Below are positions 26,065 to 35,597 of a stretch of 43,052 nucleotides of DNA, in pieces. The translations under genes and the position numbers were made by a program. Source of the stretch: Pelotomaculum propionicicum (GTDB lineage: Bacteria > Bacillota > Desulfotomaculia > Desulfotomaculales > Pelotomaculaceae); assembly GCF_004369225.1 (NCBI RefSeq), contig NZ_QFFZ01000032.1:1-43052 (forward strand), read 5' to 3'. How positions within the stretch are numbered: position 1 is the first letter of the stretch; the number at the start of each line of letters is the position of its first letter. The notes beneath the pieces were generated by a model. That model was not told the DNA's origin, ran no database searches, and was given only the letters and a program-made list of their open reading frames with translations.

Positions 26065-27910
26065 GGAGGAACTCATATACCGCCCGGGCCGCTTTTTTGT
26101 TCATACCCTTTACCGCGGCCAGCTGCTCCGTCGTTGCTTTCTCAATCTCCCGCAAAGAGCCGAAGGCCTTCAGCAAAGAGCGGCGGCGCACCTCGCCGAT
26201 GCCTTCCACCTCGTCCAAAAGCGACTTGAGCCCGGCTTTGTCTCTAAGGCTGCGGTGATAAGTAACGGCAAAGCGGTGGGTTTCATCCCGCAAACGCTGC
26301 AGCAGCTGCAACGCCCGGGAGGTTGGCGCCAGGCTGATTGGTTCGGCCTGGCCCTCGGCGAAAAGCAGTTCCTCCTCCTTGGCCAGCCCAAAAGCGGGAA
26401 TACGGGAAAAACCCAGCTGCCGCATGACATGGCGGGCGGCGGAAAGCTGCCCCTTGCCGCCGTCAATTATCACCAGGTCGGGGAGCACATGAAATTTTGC
26501 TTCCCTGCTGGAAATCTGGCCGGTGTGCAAAAGCTCCCGCTCCTCCACAGCCCTGGTGAAGCGCCTCCGCAGCGCCTCCTGGATTGAGGCAAAATCGTCA
26601 GGCCCTTCCACGGTGCGTATTTTAAAGCGCCGGTACTGATCGGGGGCAGGCTTGCCTTCTACGAACACAGCCATAGCGGCAACGCTGTCAACCCCCTGGG
26701 TGTTGGATATGTCGTAACATTCGAGGCGAAGCGGCGGATTTTCCAGGCCCAGCGCCCCGGCCAATTCGGCCAGCGCCTCCGCCGTATGATCACGGCGGGA
26801 CTCCGCCGCCAAACGTTCCTGCTCCAGGGTTAAGCCGGCGTTTTTGGCCACCATCTCCACCAATTTTTTCTTCTCACCACGCCGGGGCGTCTTTAACAAT
26901 ACCCTTGCGCCCCTTTTGCCCGTCAGCCAGGTCTCAATGACAGCCTGCTCCTCGCCAATCCCCGCGGCCAGCAGGATCTCCCCCGGCACAAAGTCAACGT
27001 CGGTATAATACTGCTTGATGAAAGCGGACAGCACATCCTGGCCGCTTAAACCTTCCGTCCCTTTCAGCATGAAATGCTCCCGGCCGATCAGCTTGCCGCC
27101 GCGCACAAAAAACACCATCACGCAGGCCTCTTCCGGCGCCTGTGCCACAGCCACCACATCCTGGTCCTCAAAGCCGCCGGTGATAATCTTCTGCCTCTCA
27201 ACCACCTCGCGCACCGCCTGCAGTTGGTCCCGCAGCCGGGCGGCCCGCTCAAACTCCAGTTTTTCCGCCGCCTCTTCCATCCTCGCCGCCAGGAGCTTGA
27301 TCAGGTCCTCCTGCCGCCCCTCCAGGAAGAGGCACACTTCATTGATCATGGACCGGTATTTATCCCGGTCAACCAGCCCGCCGCACGGACCCAGGCAGCG
27401 GTTGATATGGTAATTCAGGCAGGGCCTCCCCCTCGCTGCCGGCTCTTTCTGCTTGCAGGAGCGGAAAGGGAATATTTTCTTAAGCAGGCGCATGGTTTCG
27501 TTTACCGCTCCCACCCGGGTGTAGGGACCAAAGTACCTGGAGCCGTCTCTCAGATGACGGCGGGTAATCATAACCCTGGGGAAATCGTCCCTGAGGGTTA
27601 CCTTCAGGTAGGGGTAGCTTTTGTCATCTTTGTACATTACATTGTAGCGGGGGCGGTGTTCCTTGATCAGGTTTTGCTCCAGAATCAGCGCTTCCACTTC
27701 CGAGTCGGTAACGATAAGGTCAAGGTCAGCCACTTTTTCGAGCATGAGCCTGGTTTTAGGCGGCTGCTGCGCACCGGGTTGGAAATAGGAGCGCACCCGG
27801 TTCTTGAGCGACAAAGCCTTGCCGACATAAATAATTTTACCGGCTTCGTCCTTATACAGGTAGACCCCCGGACTGGCGGGGAGATGTTTTAACTTCTCCT
27901 CAAGCTGCAT
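26048..27910 (-). CDS. uvrC: Excinuclease ABC subunit C
   Basis: A 620-residue UvrC, the dual-incision nuclease of nucleotide excision repair. The N-terminal GIY-YIG domain is present (PGVYLYKDEAGKIIYVGKALSLKNRVRSYF), then the conserved CLNYHINRCLGPC, the UVR motif around EKLEFERAARLRDQL, the RNase-H-like C-terminal domain (CYDISNTQGVDSVAAMAVF; PDLVIIDGGKGQL) and the tandem HhH (GIGEVRRRSLLKAFGS; VKGMNKKAARAVYEF). ATG at 27910 gives the family N-terminus; an ATG at 27934 is possible. The last residues HGASC and the TGA stop come from the terminal repeat of the neighbouring transposase unit. Confidence 0.96.
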   Translation of the reverse strand: MQLEEKLKHLPASPGVYLYKDEAGKIIYVGKALSLKNRVRSYFQPGAQQPPKTRLMLEKVADLDLIVTDSEVEALILEQNLIKEHRPRYNVMYKDDKSYPYLKVTLRDDFPRVMITRRHLRDGSRYFGPYTRVGAVNETMRLLKKIFPFRSCKQKEPAARGRPCLNYHINRCLGPCGGLVDRDKYRSMINEVCLFLEGRQEDLIKLLAARMEEAAEKLEFERAARLRDQLQAVREVVERQKIITGGFEDQDVVAVAQAPEEACVMVFFVRGGKLIGREHFMLKGTEGLSGQDVLSAFIKQYYTDVDFVPGEILLAAGIGEEQAVIETWLTGKRGARVLLKTPRRGEKKKLVEMVAKNAGLTLEQERLAAESRRDHTAEALAELAGALGLENPPLRLECYDISNTQGVDSVAAMAVFVEGKPAPDQYRRFKIRTVEGPDDFASIQEALRRRFTRAVEERELLHTGQISSREAKFHVLPDLVIIDGGKGQLSAARHVMRQLGFSRIPAFGLAKEEELLFAEGQAEPISLAPTSRALQLLQRLRDETHRFAVTYHRSLRDKAGLKSLLDEVEGIGEVRRRSLLKAFGSLREIEKATTEQLAAVKGMNKKAARAVYEFLHGASC

Positions 27911-27965
27911 TTTAACACCGCTTTCGATAATCATCTTTTACTTGCCAGGAAGCATTTTACAGTAT

Positions 27966-27992
27966 ATGCTTAAAGCGAGGTGTTTTAAGCAT
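27966..27992 (+). promoter_or_regulatory. Hairpin enclosing the ribosome site of the coiled-coil gene
   Basis: ATGCTTAAA (27966-27974) and TTTAAGCAT (27984-27992) form a perfect 9-bp stem. The 9-base loop GCGAGGTGT carries the ribosome site, and the right arm covers the first two bases of the ATG start. Such a structure could limit or time translation. Confidence 0.5.
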
Positions 27993-28470
27993 GGATAATA
28001 AAATGATGGTTCTCCTCGAAGACATAAAATCATTGGTCATGGTTAATATTGAGGGCCAAAAAGCTTTTGAGGAACGGTTCGAAAGACGCTTGACAAACTT
28101 GGAACTCGAAATGGCCGAGATTAAGAAGACAATATTGGTAGTTATTAAAGAAATCAGTAATATCAAGATTGAACTTGCCGATGTCAGAAATGAACTTGCC
28201 GATGTCAGAAATGAACTTGCTGATGTCAGAAATGAACTTGCTGATGCTAAAAATGAACTTGCTGATGCTAAAAATGATTTAAAAGTACTGGAAAGCAAAG
28301 TAGCCCAACTAAGAGAGACAGTAACCGCCAGTAACCGCAAAAACGAAATGTGGTTTGACTTGCTGGCCAGGGAGTATGGCAAGCTGCGTTTGGAAATGGA
28401 GACTCTAAAAGAAGAAGTCAACCTTATCAGCCAAAATGTCCAGATCCCGGTGGAACATCCGGCAGAATAG
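27991..28470 (+). CDS. Coiled-coil protein of unknown function
   Basis: A 159-residue hydrophilic protein with no signal peptide or membrane segment. Most of it (about residues 20-140) should form a long parallel coiled coil. The centre is five heptads encoded by perfect or near-perfect 21-bp repeats (three ELADVRN, two ELADAKN). I recognise no family. It is the only plus-strand gene between uvrC and uvrA and would be transcribed against both; its own promoter is not evident. A GAGGTG ribosome site lies in a hairpin loop before the ATG. AT-richer codons than the flanking uvr genes (AAA, GAA, AAT dominant) suggest a different origin. The 29-bp palindrome follows the stop by three bases. Confidence 0.75.
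   Translation: MDNKMMVLLEDIKSLVMVNIEGQKAFEERFERRLTNLELEMAEIKKTILVVIKEISNIKIELADVRNELADVRNELADVRNELADAKNELADAKNDLKVLESKVAQLRETVTASNRKNEMWFDLLAREYGKLRLEMETLKEEVNLISQNVQIPVEHPAE
28171..28275 (+). repeat. Five 21-bp tandem repeats inside the coiled-coil gene
   Basis: Units start at 28171, 28192, 28213, 28234 and 28255. The first three encode ELADVRN, the last two ELADAKN. Bases are nearly identical (GAACTTGCCGATGTCAGAAA plus T for the first), so expansion is recent. Gain or loss of a unit would lengthen or shorten the coiled coil by one or more full heptads without changing register. Confidence 0.92.
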
Positions 28471-28473
28471 TTA

Positions 28474-28502
28474 TGAGACAACGGGACGGTTCTTTTGTCT
28501 CA
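28474..28502 (+). repeat. 29-bp TGAGACA palindrome, copy 3
   Basis: Begins TGAGACAACGGGACGGTTCT and ends TGTCTCA. It lies between the convergent coiled-coil gene and uvrA. Confidence 0.88.
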
Positions 28503-28567
28503 CTTCGCTATTATTATCCAACATCTCCAGTGTTCTAAACCTGCGTCCAAAAATCACATATTACGTC

Positions 28568-31444
28568 TCAGCCGCCAAAACCAGAAATTTCCACAGCTTC
28601 CTCCGTCAAATCCAGGCTCAGGTACGGGCCTTTTTCCAACACCTTCTGCAAAAACTGCCCGGTATAAGAATTGCTCACTGCCGCCACCTCTTCCGGCGTG
28701 CCGGCGGCCAGAACCTCACCGCCCTTGTGCCCGCCTTCCGGGCCCAGGTCGATAATGTGGTCCGCGGTCTTGATCACGTCCAGGTTATGTTCGATCACCA
28801 CCACGGTGTCACCCGCCTCCACCAGGCGGTGCAGCACTTTCAGCAGCCTGTCGATATCGGCGGTGTGCAGCCCGGTGGTGGGCTCGTCAAGGATGTAGAA
28901 AGTCCTGCCGTTAGAGCGCCTGGACAACTCGGTCGACAGCTTTACCCGCTGGGCCTCTCCCCCGGAGAGAGTAGTGGCGGGCTGCCCCAGGCGGATATAC
29001 CCCAGCCCGACGTCGTGCAGCGTCTTCAGCCTGCGGTAAATTTTGGGGATGTGACGGAAAAACTCGACCGCCTGGTCTACCGTCATCCCCAGCACATCGG
29101 CAATGCTCTTGCCCTTATACTTGACCTCAAGAGTTTCCCGGTTATAGCGCAACCCCTTGCAGACCTCGCAGGGAACATAAACATCCGGCAGAAAATGCAT
29201 CTCTATCTTAATGATCCCGTCGCCCTGGCAGGACTCGCAGCGCCCGCCCTTCACGTTGAAACTGAAGCGGCCGGGCTTATAGCCGCGCATTTTGGACTCC
29301 GGAATCTGGGCGAAAAGATCCCTGATATCGTTAAACACACCGGTATAGGTGGCCGGGTTGGAGCGGGGCGTCCGCCCGATGGGGGATTGGTTTACATCGA
29401 TCACCTTGTCCAGGTGCTCAATACCCCGGATACCCCTGTTTTGCCCGGGCTGAGTCCTGGCTCCGTGCAGTTCCTGGGCCAGTTTCCGGTACAGGATGTC
29501 ATTGACCAGGGTGCTCTTGCCCGATCCTGAAACACCCGTGACGCAGATAAACACACCCAGGGGAAAGGATACATCAATATTTTTTAAATTGTTCTCAGCA
29601 GCCCCCAGCACCTCAATCGCCCTGCCGTTGGGCTTGCGGCGCAAGGTAGGCACCGGTATGGCCTTTTTGCCGCTCAGGTACTGCCCGGTGATAGAAGCGG
29701 GGTTTTTGGCGATATCCTTATAAGTCCCTGTCGCTACCACCCGCCCGCCGTGCTCCCCGGCGCCGGGACCGATATCGATAATGTGGTCGGCTTTCAGCAT
29801 GGTTTCCTCGTCGTGCTCCACCACGATCAGCGTGTTGCCCAAATCCCGCAGCCGCTCCAGCGTCCCCAGCAGGCGCTGGTTGTCACGCTGGTGCAGGCCG
29901 ACACTGGGCTCGTCCAGAATATACAGCACGCCCATCAGGCCCGAGCCTATTTGAGTGGCCAGCCTGATGCGCTGGGCCTCGCCTCCCGCCAGGGTCCCCG
30001 CGCCCCGGTCCAGCGTGAGGTAGTCCAGCCCCACGTTAACCAAAAAGCCCATGCGCTCGTTAATCTCTTTTAAAATCTGCCTGGCGATAAGCTGTTCCCG
30101 CTCAGTCAGTTCCAGGCTGTGGAAAAATTCCCGGGCCTCCAGCACAGAGAAACGGGTGACCTCAGATATGGACAGGCCGCCGATCTTCACCGCCAGCGCC
30201 TCGGGTTTCAGCCTGGCTCCGCCGCAGGAGGGACAGGCCCGGCTGCTCATGTACTGCTCAATGTCCTCGCGCTGGTGCTCGGAGTTGGTCTCCTTGTAGC
30301 GCCTGGTCAGATTGTTGATAACTCCTTCAAAAGGCACAAACATTTCATGCTTGCGGCCGTAAAAATCATTTTGCAGGACAAAGTGGAAGCGCCTGCCGCG
30401 CGTACCGTACAGGATCACGTCCAGGTGCTCCGGAGCAAGCTGGCTGACCGGCGTTTCCATGCTGAAGCCATAGTGGCCGGCCACCCCCTCTAAAAACTGG
30501 TAGGAATAGCTCCCCTTGTACCACCCGTCAATAGCTCCGGCGGCAATGGACTTGCTCCGGTCCGGGATGACCAGGTCGGGGTCTATCTCCCTCTTTATCC
30601 CCAGGCCGGTGCAGTCAGGGCAAGCCCCGTAAGGGCTGTTAAACGAAAAAAGGCGCGGTGAAATCTCGGTGATGCTGATGCCGCATTCAACACAGGCAAA
30701 GTTTTCACTGAAAGTGATCTCCTCACCGCCGGCCAAGGCCGCCACCGCCACACCGCCGCCGTGCTTCAGCGCCGTCTCCAGTGAGTCAGCCAGCCGCCTT
30801 TCGGAGCCGGGCCGCACAATAATCCGGTCAACCACCACTTCAATGGTGTGCTTTTTATTCTTGTCAAGCTTAAACTCTTCGGAAGCATCCAGCACTTCGC
30901 CGTCTACTCTTACCCGGACAAAACCGCTGCGCCGGATGTCCTCAAAGATCTTCGTATGCTCACCCTTTTTACCCTGAATTACCGGAGACAGGATTTGCAG
31001 CCGCGTGCCTTCAGTCAGGGAGGCTAGGTGGTCTACCATCTGCTCCACCGCCTGCCTGGCGATCAACCTGCCGCAGCGCGGGCAGTGCGGGCGCCCCACC
31101 CTGGCGTAAAGCAGGCGCAGGTAGTCGTAAATCTCTGTAACCGTACCCACGGTAGAGCGGGGGTTGTGGCTGGTCGTCTTCTGGTCAATGGAAATGGCCG
31201 GTGAAAGTCCCTCGATATAATCAAGGTCCGGCTTGTCCATCTGCCCGAGAAACTGGCGGGCATACGCGGAGAGCGACTCCACGTACCTCCTCTGTCCCTC
31301 GGCATAGATAGTGTCAAAAGCCAATGAGGACTTGCCCGAACCGGAAATACCGGTAATCACCACAAACTTGTCCCGGGGAATCTCTATATCTAAGTTTTTA
31401 AGGTTATGGGCGCGGGCGCCCTTGACTACAATTTTGTCCAGCAT
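28568..31444 (-). CDS. uvrA: Excinuclease ABC subunit A
   Basis: A 958-residue damage-recognition ATPase with two ABC modules. Walker A sites are GISGSGKSS (32-40) and GVSGSGKST in the second half. The signature motifs are [16 protein letters not shown] and [16 protein letters not shown], with Walker [12 protein letters not shown] and [11 protein letters not shown]. Zinc-binding Cys pairs include CPRCGRL, CVECGIS, CPSCGG and CESCQGDG...CEVCKG. The ATG at 31444, with AAGGAG upstream, is the family start. The frame is open for 52 further codons, but these read the 29-bp palindrome and gap sequence. It is downstream of uvrB in the same direction. Confidence 0.98.
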   Translation of the reverse strand: MLDKIVVKGARAHNLKNLDIEIPRDKFVVITGISGSGKSSLAFDTIYAEGQRRYVESLSAYARQFLGQMDKPDLDYIEGLSPAISIDQKTTSHNPRSTVGTVTEIYDYLRLLYARVGRPHCPRCGRLIARQAVEQMVDHLASLTEGTRLQILSPVIQGKKGEHTKIFEDIRRSGFVRVRVDGEVLDASEEFKLDKNKKHTIEVVVDRIIVRPGSERRLADSLETALKHGGGVAVAALAGGEEITFSENFACVECGISITEISPRLFSFNSPYGACPDCTGLGIKREIDPDLVIPDRSKSIAAGAIDGWYKGSYSYQFLEGVAGHYGFSMETPVSQLAPEHLDVILYGTRGRRFHFVLQNDFYGRKHEMFVPFEGVINNLTRRYKETNSEHQREDIEQYMSSRACPSCGGARLKPEALAVKIGGLSISEVTRFSVLEAREFFHSLELTEREQLIARQILKEINERMGFLVNVGLDYLTLDRGAGTLAGGEAQRIRLATQIGSGLMGVLYILDEPSVGLHQRDNQRLLGTLERLRDLGNTLIVVEHDEETMLKADHIIDIGPGAGEHGGRVVATGTYKDIAKNPASITGQYLSGKKAIPVPTLRRKPNGRAIEVLGAAENNLKNIDVSFPLGVFICVTGVSGSGKSTLVNDILYRKLAQELHGARTQPGQNRGIRGIEHLDKVIDVNQSPIGRTPRSNPATYTGVFNDIRDLFAQIPESKMRGYKPGRFSFNVKGGRCESCQGDGIIKIEMHFLPDVYVPCEVCKGLRYNRETLEVKYKGKSIADVLGMTVDQAVEFFRHIPKIYRRLKTLHDVGLGYIRLGQPATTLSGGEAQRVKLSTELSRRSNGRTFYILDEPTTGLHTADIDRLLKVLHRLVEAGDTVVVIEHNLDVIKTADHIIDLGPEGGHKGGEVLAAGTPEEVAAVSNSYTGQFLQKVLEKGPYLSLDLTEEAVEISGFGG

Positions 31445-31488
31445 AAAATCTCCTTGCAAAATCCTTATTAAGATAAATTTCTCATATG

Positions 31489-31517
31489 TGAGACAAGAGA
31501 ACCGTTCCCTTGTCTCA
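31489..31517 (-). repeat. 29-bp TGAGACA palindrome, copy 4 (inverted)
   Basis: On the minus strand it begins TGAGACAAGGGAACGGTTCT and ends TGTCTCA. It is in the uvrB-uvrA gap, opposite in orientation to copies 1-3. Confidence 0.87.
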
Positions 31518-31571
31518 CCCCCTCCGTTTGCCTGCGTCCCCCAGTTTGCTACCCAAGAGGACTGCCTGGAT

Positions 31572-31606
31572 CCCACGTCCCACTTCCCACTTCCCATCAC
31601 CCAACT
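31572..31606 (-). repeat. Heptamer array 7 (uvrB 3' end)
   Basis: Five units CCCACGT, CCCACTT, CCCACTT, CCCATCA, CCCAACT. The last unit includes part of the uvrB TAG (31605-31607). On the far side is a divergent core (minus strand GTGGGATCCAGGCAGTCCTC then TTGGGT, about 31546-31576). No mirrored array is present. Confidence 0.7.
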
Positions 31607-33626
31607 ACTGGGCGTCGGGGATGGCGGGGCCGATGCCTTTTTCTCCTCTCAGCTGGAGGCGCAGCTCGATAATCATGTCCCTGAGCTGGGCCGCCCGCTC
31701 GAAGGCCAGTTGGCGGGCCGACTGCGCCATCTCTTTTTCCAGGGATGCGATGGTTTTCCGCAGCTGGGCCTTGGTCATCCTTTTGCCTGTGAGAGGCACA
31801 GCCTCGTAAAGAGCCTTCGGCTCGGCGACCCTGGTAGCTTCTATCACATCACGTACAGCTTTGCGCACCGTTTCCGGGGTGATGCCGTGCTTTTGGTTGT
31901 ACTCGATCTGCACCTTGCGGCGGCGGTTGGTCTCTGAGATAGCCCTGTTCATCGAGTCTGTGACCCTGTCCGCGTACATGATGACCTTTCCCTCGACATT
32001 GCGGGCCGCCCGCCCGGTGGTCTGGATTAATGAGCGCTCGGAGCGCAGGTAGCCCTCTTTATCAGCGTCAAGTATAGCCACCAGGCTGACCTCCGGCAGG
32101 TCCAGGCCTTCCCGCAGAAGGTTAATCCCAACCAGCACGTCAAATACCCCCAGCCGCAAATCCCTTAGTATTTCCATGCGCTCGATGGTCTTGACATCCG
32201 AGTGCAGGTAGCGCACTTTGATCCCGATCTCACGCAAATAGTCTGTTAAATCCTCCGCCATCTTCTTGGTCAGGGTGGTTACCAGCACCCTTTCCTCCCG
32301 CCTGACCCGCAGGCGGATTTCACCGATCAGGTCGTCAATCTGGCCTCTGGTGGGGCGCACGAAGATTTCCGGGTCCACCAGCCCGGTCGGGCGGATAATC
32401 TGTTCCACCACCTGGTCACAGTTGCTTAATTCATATGGGCCAGGTGTGGCTGAAACGTAGATCACCTGGTTTAAATGGGAAACAAACTCCTTAAAAGTGA
32501 GGGGCCGGTTGTCATAGGCGGACGGCAGCCGGAAGCCGTATTCAATCAGCGCCTTCTTGCGGGAACGGTCCCCCTCGTACATCGCCCCCACCTGAGGCAC
32601 CGCCCAGTGGGACTCATCTATGAACATGATAAAATCTTTGGGGAAGTAGTCCAGCAGGGTATAGGGGGGTTGTCCCGGCTCCCGGCCGGTGAGATGGCGG
32701 GAGTAATTCTCGATCCCGCTGCAAAACCCCATCTCCCGCATCATCTCCAGGTCGAACCTGGTCCGCTGCTCCAGGCGCTGCGCTTCCAGCAGCTTTTCCG
32801 CAGAGCGCAGTTCGGCCAGCCTTTCCTCCAATTCCGCTTCAATGGTTATAACCGCCCGCTCCATTCTCTCGTTGGAGATGGCGTAGTGGCTGGCCGGGAA
32901 GATCGAGACATGCCGGCGCTCCCCCAGGACTTCGCCGGTAAGCACATCAAACTCCAGCATTCTCTCTACTTCATCGCCGTTGAAATCTACCCGGATGGCC
33001 TTTTCCGAGGCTGAGGCCGGGAAGATCTCCACCACATCGCCCCGTACCCGGAACTTGCCCCTGATAAAGTTCATGTCGTTGCGCTCGTACTGGATGCTGA
33101 CCAGTTTGCGCAGGACAGAATCCCGGTCGTAACGCTCGCCCTTGCGCAGGGACAGCACCAGGGTGCTGTACTGCTCCGGGTCGCCCAGGCCGTAGATGCA
33201 GGAAACACTGGCCACAATAATCACGTCCCGCCGCTCAAAAAGGGCGCAGGTGGCCGAGTGGCGCAGCTTATCGATCTCGTCGTTCACAGACGAGTCTTTC
33301 TCAATATAGGTGTCTGTATGCGGAATATAAGCCTCAGGCTGGTAATAGTCGTAATAGCTGACGAAATACTCCACCGCGTTGTCCGGGAAGAATTCCTTAA
33401 ACTCGCCGCACAGCTGGGCGGCCAGGGTCTTATTCGGCGCCAGCACCAGGGCCGGGCGCTGCACAGCCTGGATGACCTGGGCCATGGTATAGGTTTTGCC
33501 GGTGCCGGTAGCGCCCAGCAGCACTTGTCCCCGCTGCTTTCTGTTGAGTCCTTCCACCAGCGCGGCAATCGCCCCGGGCTGGTCCCCCCGCGGCTTGTAT
33601 TCTGACTTCAGTTCAAAGGTGCGCAT
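31605..33626 (-). CDS. uvrB: Excinuclease ABC subunit B
   Basis: A 673-residue helicase-like subunit that loads UvrC. Helicase motifs: Walker [12 protein letters not shown] (about residue 40), the beta-hairpin [16 protein letters not shown] box [42 protein letters not shown] and [10 protein letters not shown]. The C-terminal UVR motif ([21 protein letters not shown] then ERAAQLRD) contacts UvrC. ATG has AAGAGG upstream, and a TGGTATACT promoter lies about 30 bases before it. It precedes uvrA, from which it is separated by an array and a palindrome. Confidence 0.98.
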   Translation of the reverse strand: MRTFELKSEYKPRGDQPGAIAALVEGLNRKQRGQVLLGATGTGKTYTMAQVIQAVQRPALVLAPNKTLAAQLCGEFKEFFPDNAVEYFVSYYDYYQPEAYIPHTDTYIEKDSSVNDEIDKLRHSATCALFERRDVIIVASVSCIYGLGDPEQYSTLVLSLRKGERYDRDSVLRKLVSIQYERNDMNFIRGKFRVRGDVVEIFPASASEKAIRVDFNGDEVERMLEFDVLTGEVLGERRHVSIFPASHYAISNERMERAVITIEAELEERLAELRSAEKLLEAQRLEQRTRFDLEMMREMGFCSGIENYSRHLTGREPGQPPYTLLDYFPKDFIMFIDESHWAVPQVGAMYEGDRSRKKALIEYGFRLPSAYDNRPLTFKEFVSHLNQVIYVSATPGPYELSNCDQVVEQIIRPTGLVDPEIFVRPTRGQIDDLIGEIRLRVRREERVLVTTLTKKMAEDLTDYLREIGIKVRYLHSDVKTIERMEILRDLRLGVFDVLVGINLLREGLDLPEVSLVAILDADKEGYLRSERSLIQTTGRAARNVEGKVIMYADRVTDSMNRAISETNRRRKVQIEYNQKHGITPETVRKAVRDVIEATRVAEPKALYEAVPLTGKRMTKAQLRKTIASLEKEMAQSARQLAFERAAQLRDMIIELRLQLRGEKGIGPAIPDAQ

Positions 33627-33637
33627 GGCTTAACCTC

Positions 33638-34123
33638 TTATTCGCAGTATATTATTAGTATACCATAAGCACCCACAGACCAAAAGTATGTTCTGTTTTT
33701 TAGCAAAAAAAGTGGACACCCCCGCAGGGAATGTCCTCCTTGTATGTGCTGCCTGCTTGCCGCCGCGGCAGTATCCTCCAGCGCAATCTCTCCCGCGGCA
33801 ACCACCGTCTCAACCGCCACACCGGGAGCAGCGGCAACAACTGCAAATTCATTTGCTTCCGCGGCTTCCCTGGCACTAACCCTGGCTTCAGCCGGCTCGG
33901 CATGCTCCACATCGTACAGGTCACCTTTCAGGACAAGTCTGGCTGCCGCGGGAGCCGCCGGCGCCACTCTGATTTCATTTACAGCTATCTCTGTTTGATA
34001 GGTAATTTTATAGAACTTCGCCCCTGAAAACCCACGGGCTTGTCCCGGAGGAGGTTCACATAAACCTTCAAGACTGCCCACCCCCGCCGCCGGACTGGCC
34101 GCCGCCGGAGCCGCTCCCTTCAC
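33638..34123 (-). CDS. Doubtful Ala-rich reading frame, possibly a decayed gene
   Basis: An open frame of 161 codons overlaps the lipoprotein 3' end and runs through a terminator and the uvrB promoter, so it cannot be a normal gene over its whole length. The middle part (about 34030 down to 33760) looks protein-like: KFYKITYQTEIAVNEIRVAP, then LVLKGDLYDVEHAEPAEARV, then AREAAEANEFAVVAAAPGVA. It has coherent Ala/Glu/Val composition and normal third-base usage. It may be a fragment of a lost gene that no longer has its own start and stop. I recognise no family. GC-rich stretches of this type also stay open by chance in several frames. Confidence 0.25.
   Translation of the reverse strand: MKGAAPAAASPAAGVGSLEGLCEPPPGQARGFSGAKFYKITYQTEIAVNEIRVAPAAPAAARLVLKGDLYDVEHAEPAEARVSAREAAEANEFAVVAAAPGVAVETVVAAGEIALEDTAAAASRQHIQGGHSLRGCPLFLLKNRTYFWSVGAYGILIIYCE
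33657..33665 (-). promoter_or_regulatory. Extended -10 promoter for uvrB
   Basis: On the minus strand TGGTATACT combines an extended -10 (TG-N) with TATACT. The -35 position holds only a weak TTTTGG. It lies just downstream of a terminator and 31 bases before uvrB. Confidence 0.45.
33705..33736 (-). terminator. Rho-independent terminator upstream of uvrB
   Basis: On the minus strand GGACA (33732-33736) pairs with TGTCC (33714-33718), with an inner CCC/GGG pair, followed by ACTTTTTTT. It separates the lipoprotein region from uvrB. Confidence 0.75.
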
Positions 34124-35597
34124 TTTGTCCGCCGCCTGCTTTGCCGGCGCCGGCGCCGTCTATAGTCTCAATTTTTTTGATTTCACCGTTTATCTGCATC
34201 TCCACGGTTTTTCCATCCCGGGTGGTGACCCTTAGTGTTGTTTTACGGCCTGAACTGCCTTGAGCCTCTTGCCCGCTGCCACTTCCGCTGCCCTGGCTGC
34301 CGGACTGTTGGCCCTGGCCACTCTGCTGTGCCTGCTGGCCTTGCTGCCCTTGCTGTCCCTGCTGCGCCTGCTGGCCGCCCATCTTGTTCCAGCGCTGCTC
34401 CAGAAGGTAAGCTTCACTTTTTGTGATCAAGCGTACCGGGGTTACCTTGGCAGGCACGTCAAAGTCCTCGTTTTTAACCTGGGTATCGTACTGCCAGTGT
34501 CCCGTGGTGGCCATACCCACCGCAGCGTCAAAAGCATACTGCGCAATCAAATCGGGCATCACATCAATTTCAGCGTCATGCTCACCGGCCGCCAGCGCGC
34601 GGGTGGCTTGCTGGTCAGCGCCCACCCCCACAGTAATCACCCGCTGGTCCAGGCCCCGGCTCTTTAGCAAGGAGGCGGCTGCCGCAGCCATACGGCTGTC
34701 AGTGGCCAGCACAGCGTCGATCTGGTTGTTGGCTGAAGCCAGCGCCTGCTCAAGAGTAGCCGTAGCCTGCTGCGGGTTCCCTTGTGTGTGTTCCTTTACC
34801 TGAACCACCTGTACCTGCGGCTGATCCCGCAAATATTCCAGCACCGATGAAGTGATGTCACGCGAAACCCGGTCATTTTTATCGCCCTGGAGAATGACCG
34901 TCTTCAGCGGAGACGGGCGCCCCTGGGCAGCGCTAAGAATGTAGCGGGCCATGAGCTCCCCGGTCCGGGCATGGTCGGAGGCAATGTACCCATCTACCGG
35001 TGAGTTGACCGGTAGTGTTTCCAGAGCGATTACCCTGATATTGGCCTGGGCCAGCTTGCGCACCAGCCTGGGTCCGGCGGCTGGGTCCACCACCTGGAGA
35101 ACCACCGCCTTAACATTCTGGTTTATGAGTTGGTCCAGGTCCTTTTCCTGCTGAGCCGGATCGTTTTTAGCATCCAGCCAGCTGATATTCACCCGCTGCT
35201 GCCCCTGCAGGCCGCTCTGTTGCCCCTGTCCCCCCTGCTGTCCCTGAGTTCCTTGTCCGCCGCCCTGCACCGGTACAACATCGAGGCCGGCCTGCTGACC
35301 GCTTTGCCCCTGGCCGCCTTGCTGCCCTCCCTGCTGACTTTGAGTGCCATTCTGCTGGCTGTTTTGGCCCTGGCCGCTCTGGCGGTCCGACATGATTTTT
35401 TTGATGATCCGGTTGCCATCTCTTTCCATATCGGCCAGGCTGACTGCTATTTTAATTTCCTGGCCGCCGTTGCTGACTATCTTCTTTTGCTGCTGTCCCT
35501 TTTTAGAACACCCGTATAAAAACGGGATGGTAGTGATAAAGATAATCATGACTAACAAGTATAAAAGGCATTTTTTTATACCGTACACGGCCTTCAC
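34068..35597 (-). CDS. Sugar-binding-type lipoprotein with Gln/Gly-rich inserts
   Basis: A 509-residue exported lipoprotein. A lipobox FLYGC places the lipidated Cys at residue 30. The rest is a type-I periplasmic-binding fold of the RbsB/LacI kind: IKIAVSLADMERDGNRIIKKIM, VNISWLDAKNDPAQQEKDLDQLI, VKAVVLQVVDP, VIALETLPVNSPVDGYIASDHARTGEL, ILQGDKNDRVSRDI, IDAVLATDSRMAAAAASLL, ITVGVGADQQA. A low-complexity Gln/Gly/Ser insert (about 73-134) splits helix 1 from strand 2. Another lies at about 408-450, and a Gly/Ser tail ends the protein (about 475-509). A KTTLRVTTRDGKTVEMQING strip sits between the last two. No permease or ATPase is adjacent, so it may be a sensor or surface protein. The start is GTG. 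Confidence 0.8.
   Translation of the reverse strand: MKAVYGIKKCLLYLLVMIIFITTIPFLYGCSKKGQQQKKIVSNGGQEIKIAVSLADMERDGNRIIKKIMSDRQSGQGQNSQQNGTQSQQGGQQGGQGQSGQQAGLDVVPVQGGGQGTQGQQGGQGQQSGLQGQQRVNISWLDAKNDPAQQEKDLDQLINQNVKAVVLQVVDPAAGPRLVRKLAQANIRVIALETLPVNSPVDGYIASDHARTGELMARYILSAAQGRPSPLKTVILQGDKNDRVSRDITSSVLEYLRDQPQVQVVQVKEHTQGNPQQATATLEQALASANNQIDAVLATDSRMAAAAASLLKSRGLDQRVITVGVGADQQATRALAAGEHDAEIDVMPDLIAQYAFDAAVGMATTGHWQYDTQVKNEDFDVPAKVTPVRLITKSEAYLLEQRWNKMGGQQAQQGQQGQQGQQAQQSGQGQQSGSQGSGSGSGQEAQGSSGRKTTLRVTTRDGKTVEMQINGEIKKIETIDGAGAGKAGGGQSEGSGSGGGQSGGGGGQS

Noticed and set aside
28436-29530. 364-codon plus-strand frame opposite uvrA
   Set aside because: Antisense shadow of uvrA; the composition is unlike a real protein and it starts inside the coiled-coil gene in another frame.
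31445-31600. 52-residue N-terminal extension of UvrA
   Set aside because: It reads through the 29-bp palindrome and gap; the ATG at 31444 has the ribosome site and the family N-terminus.
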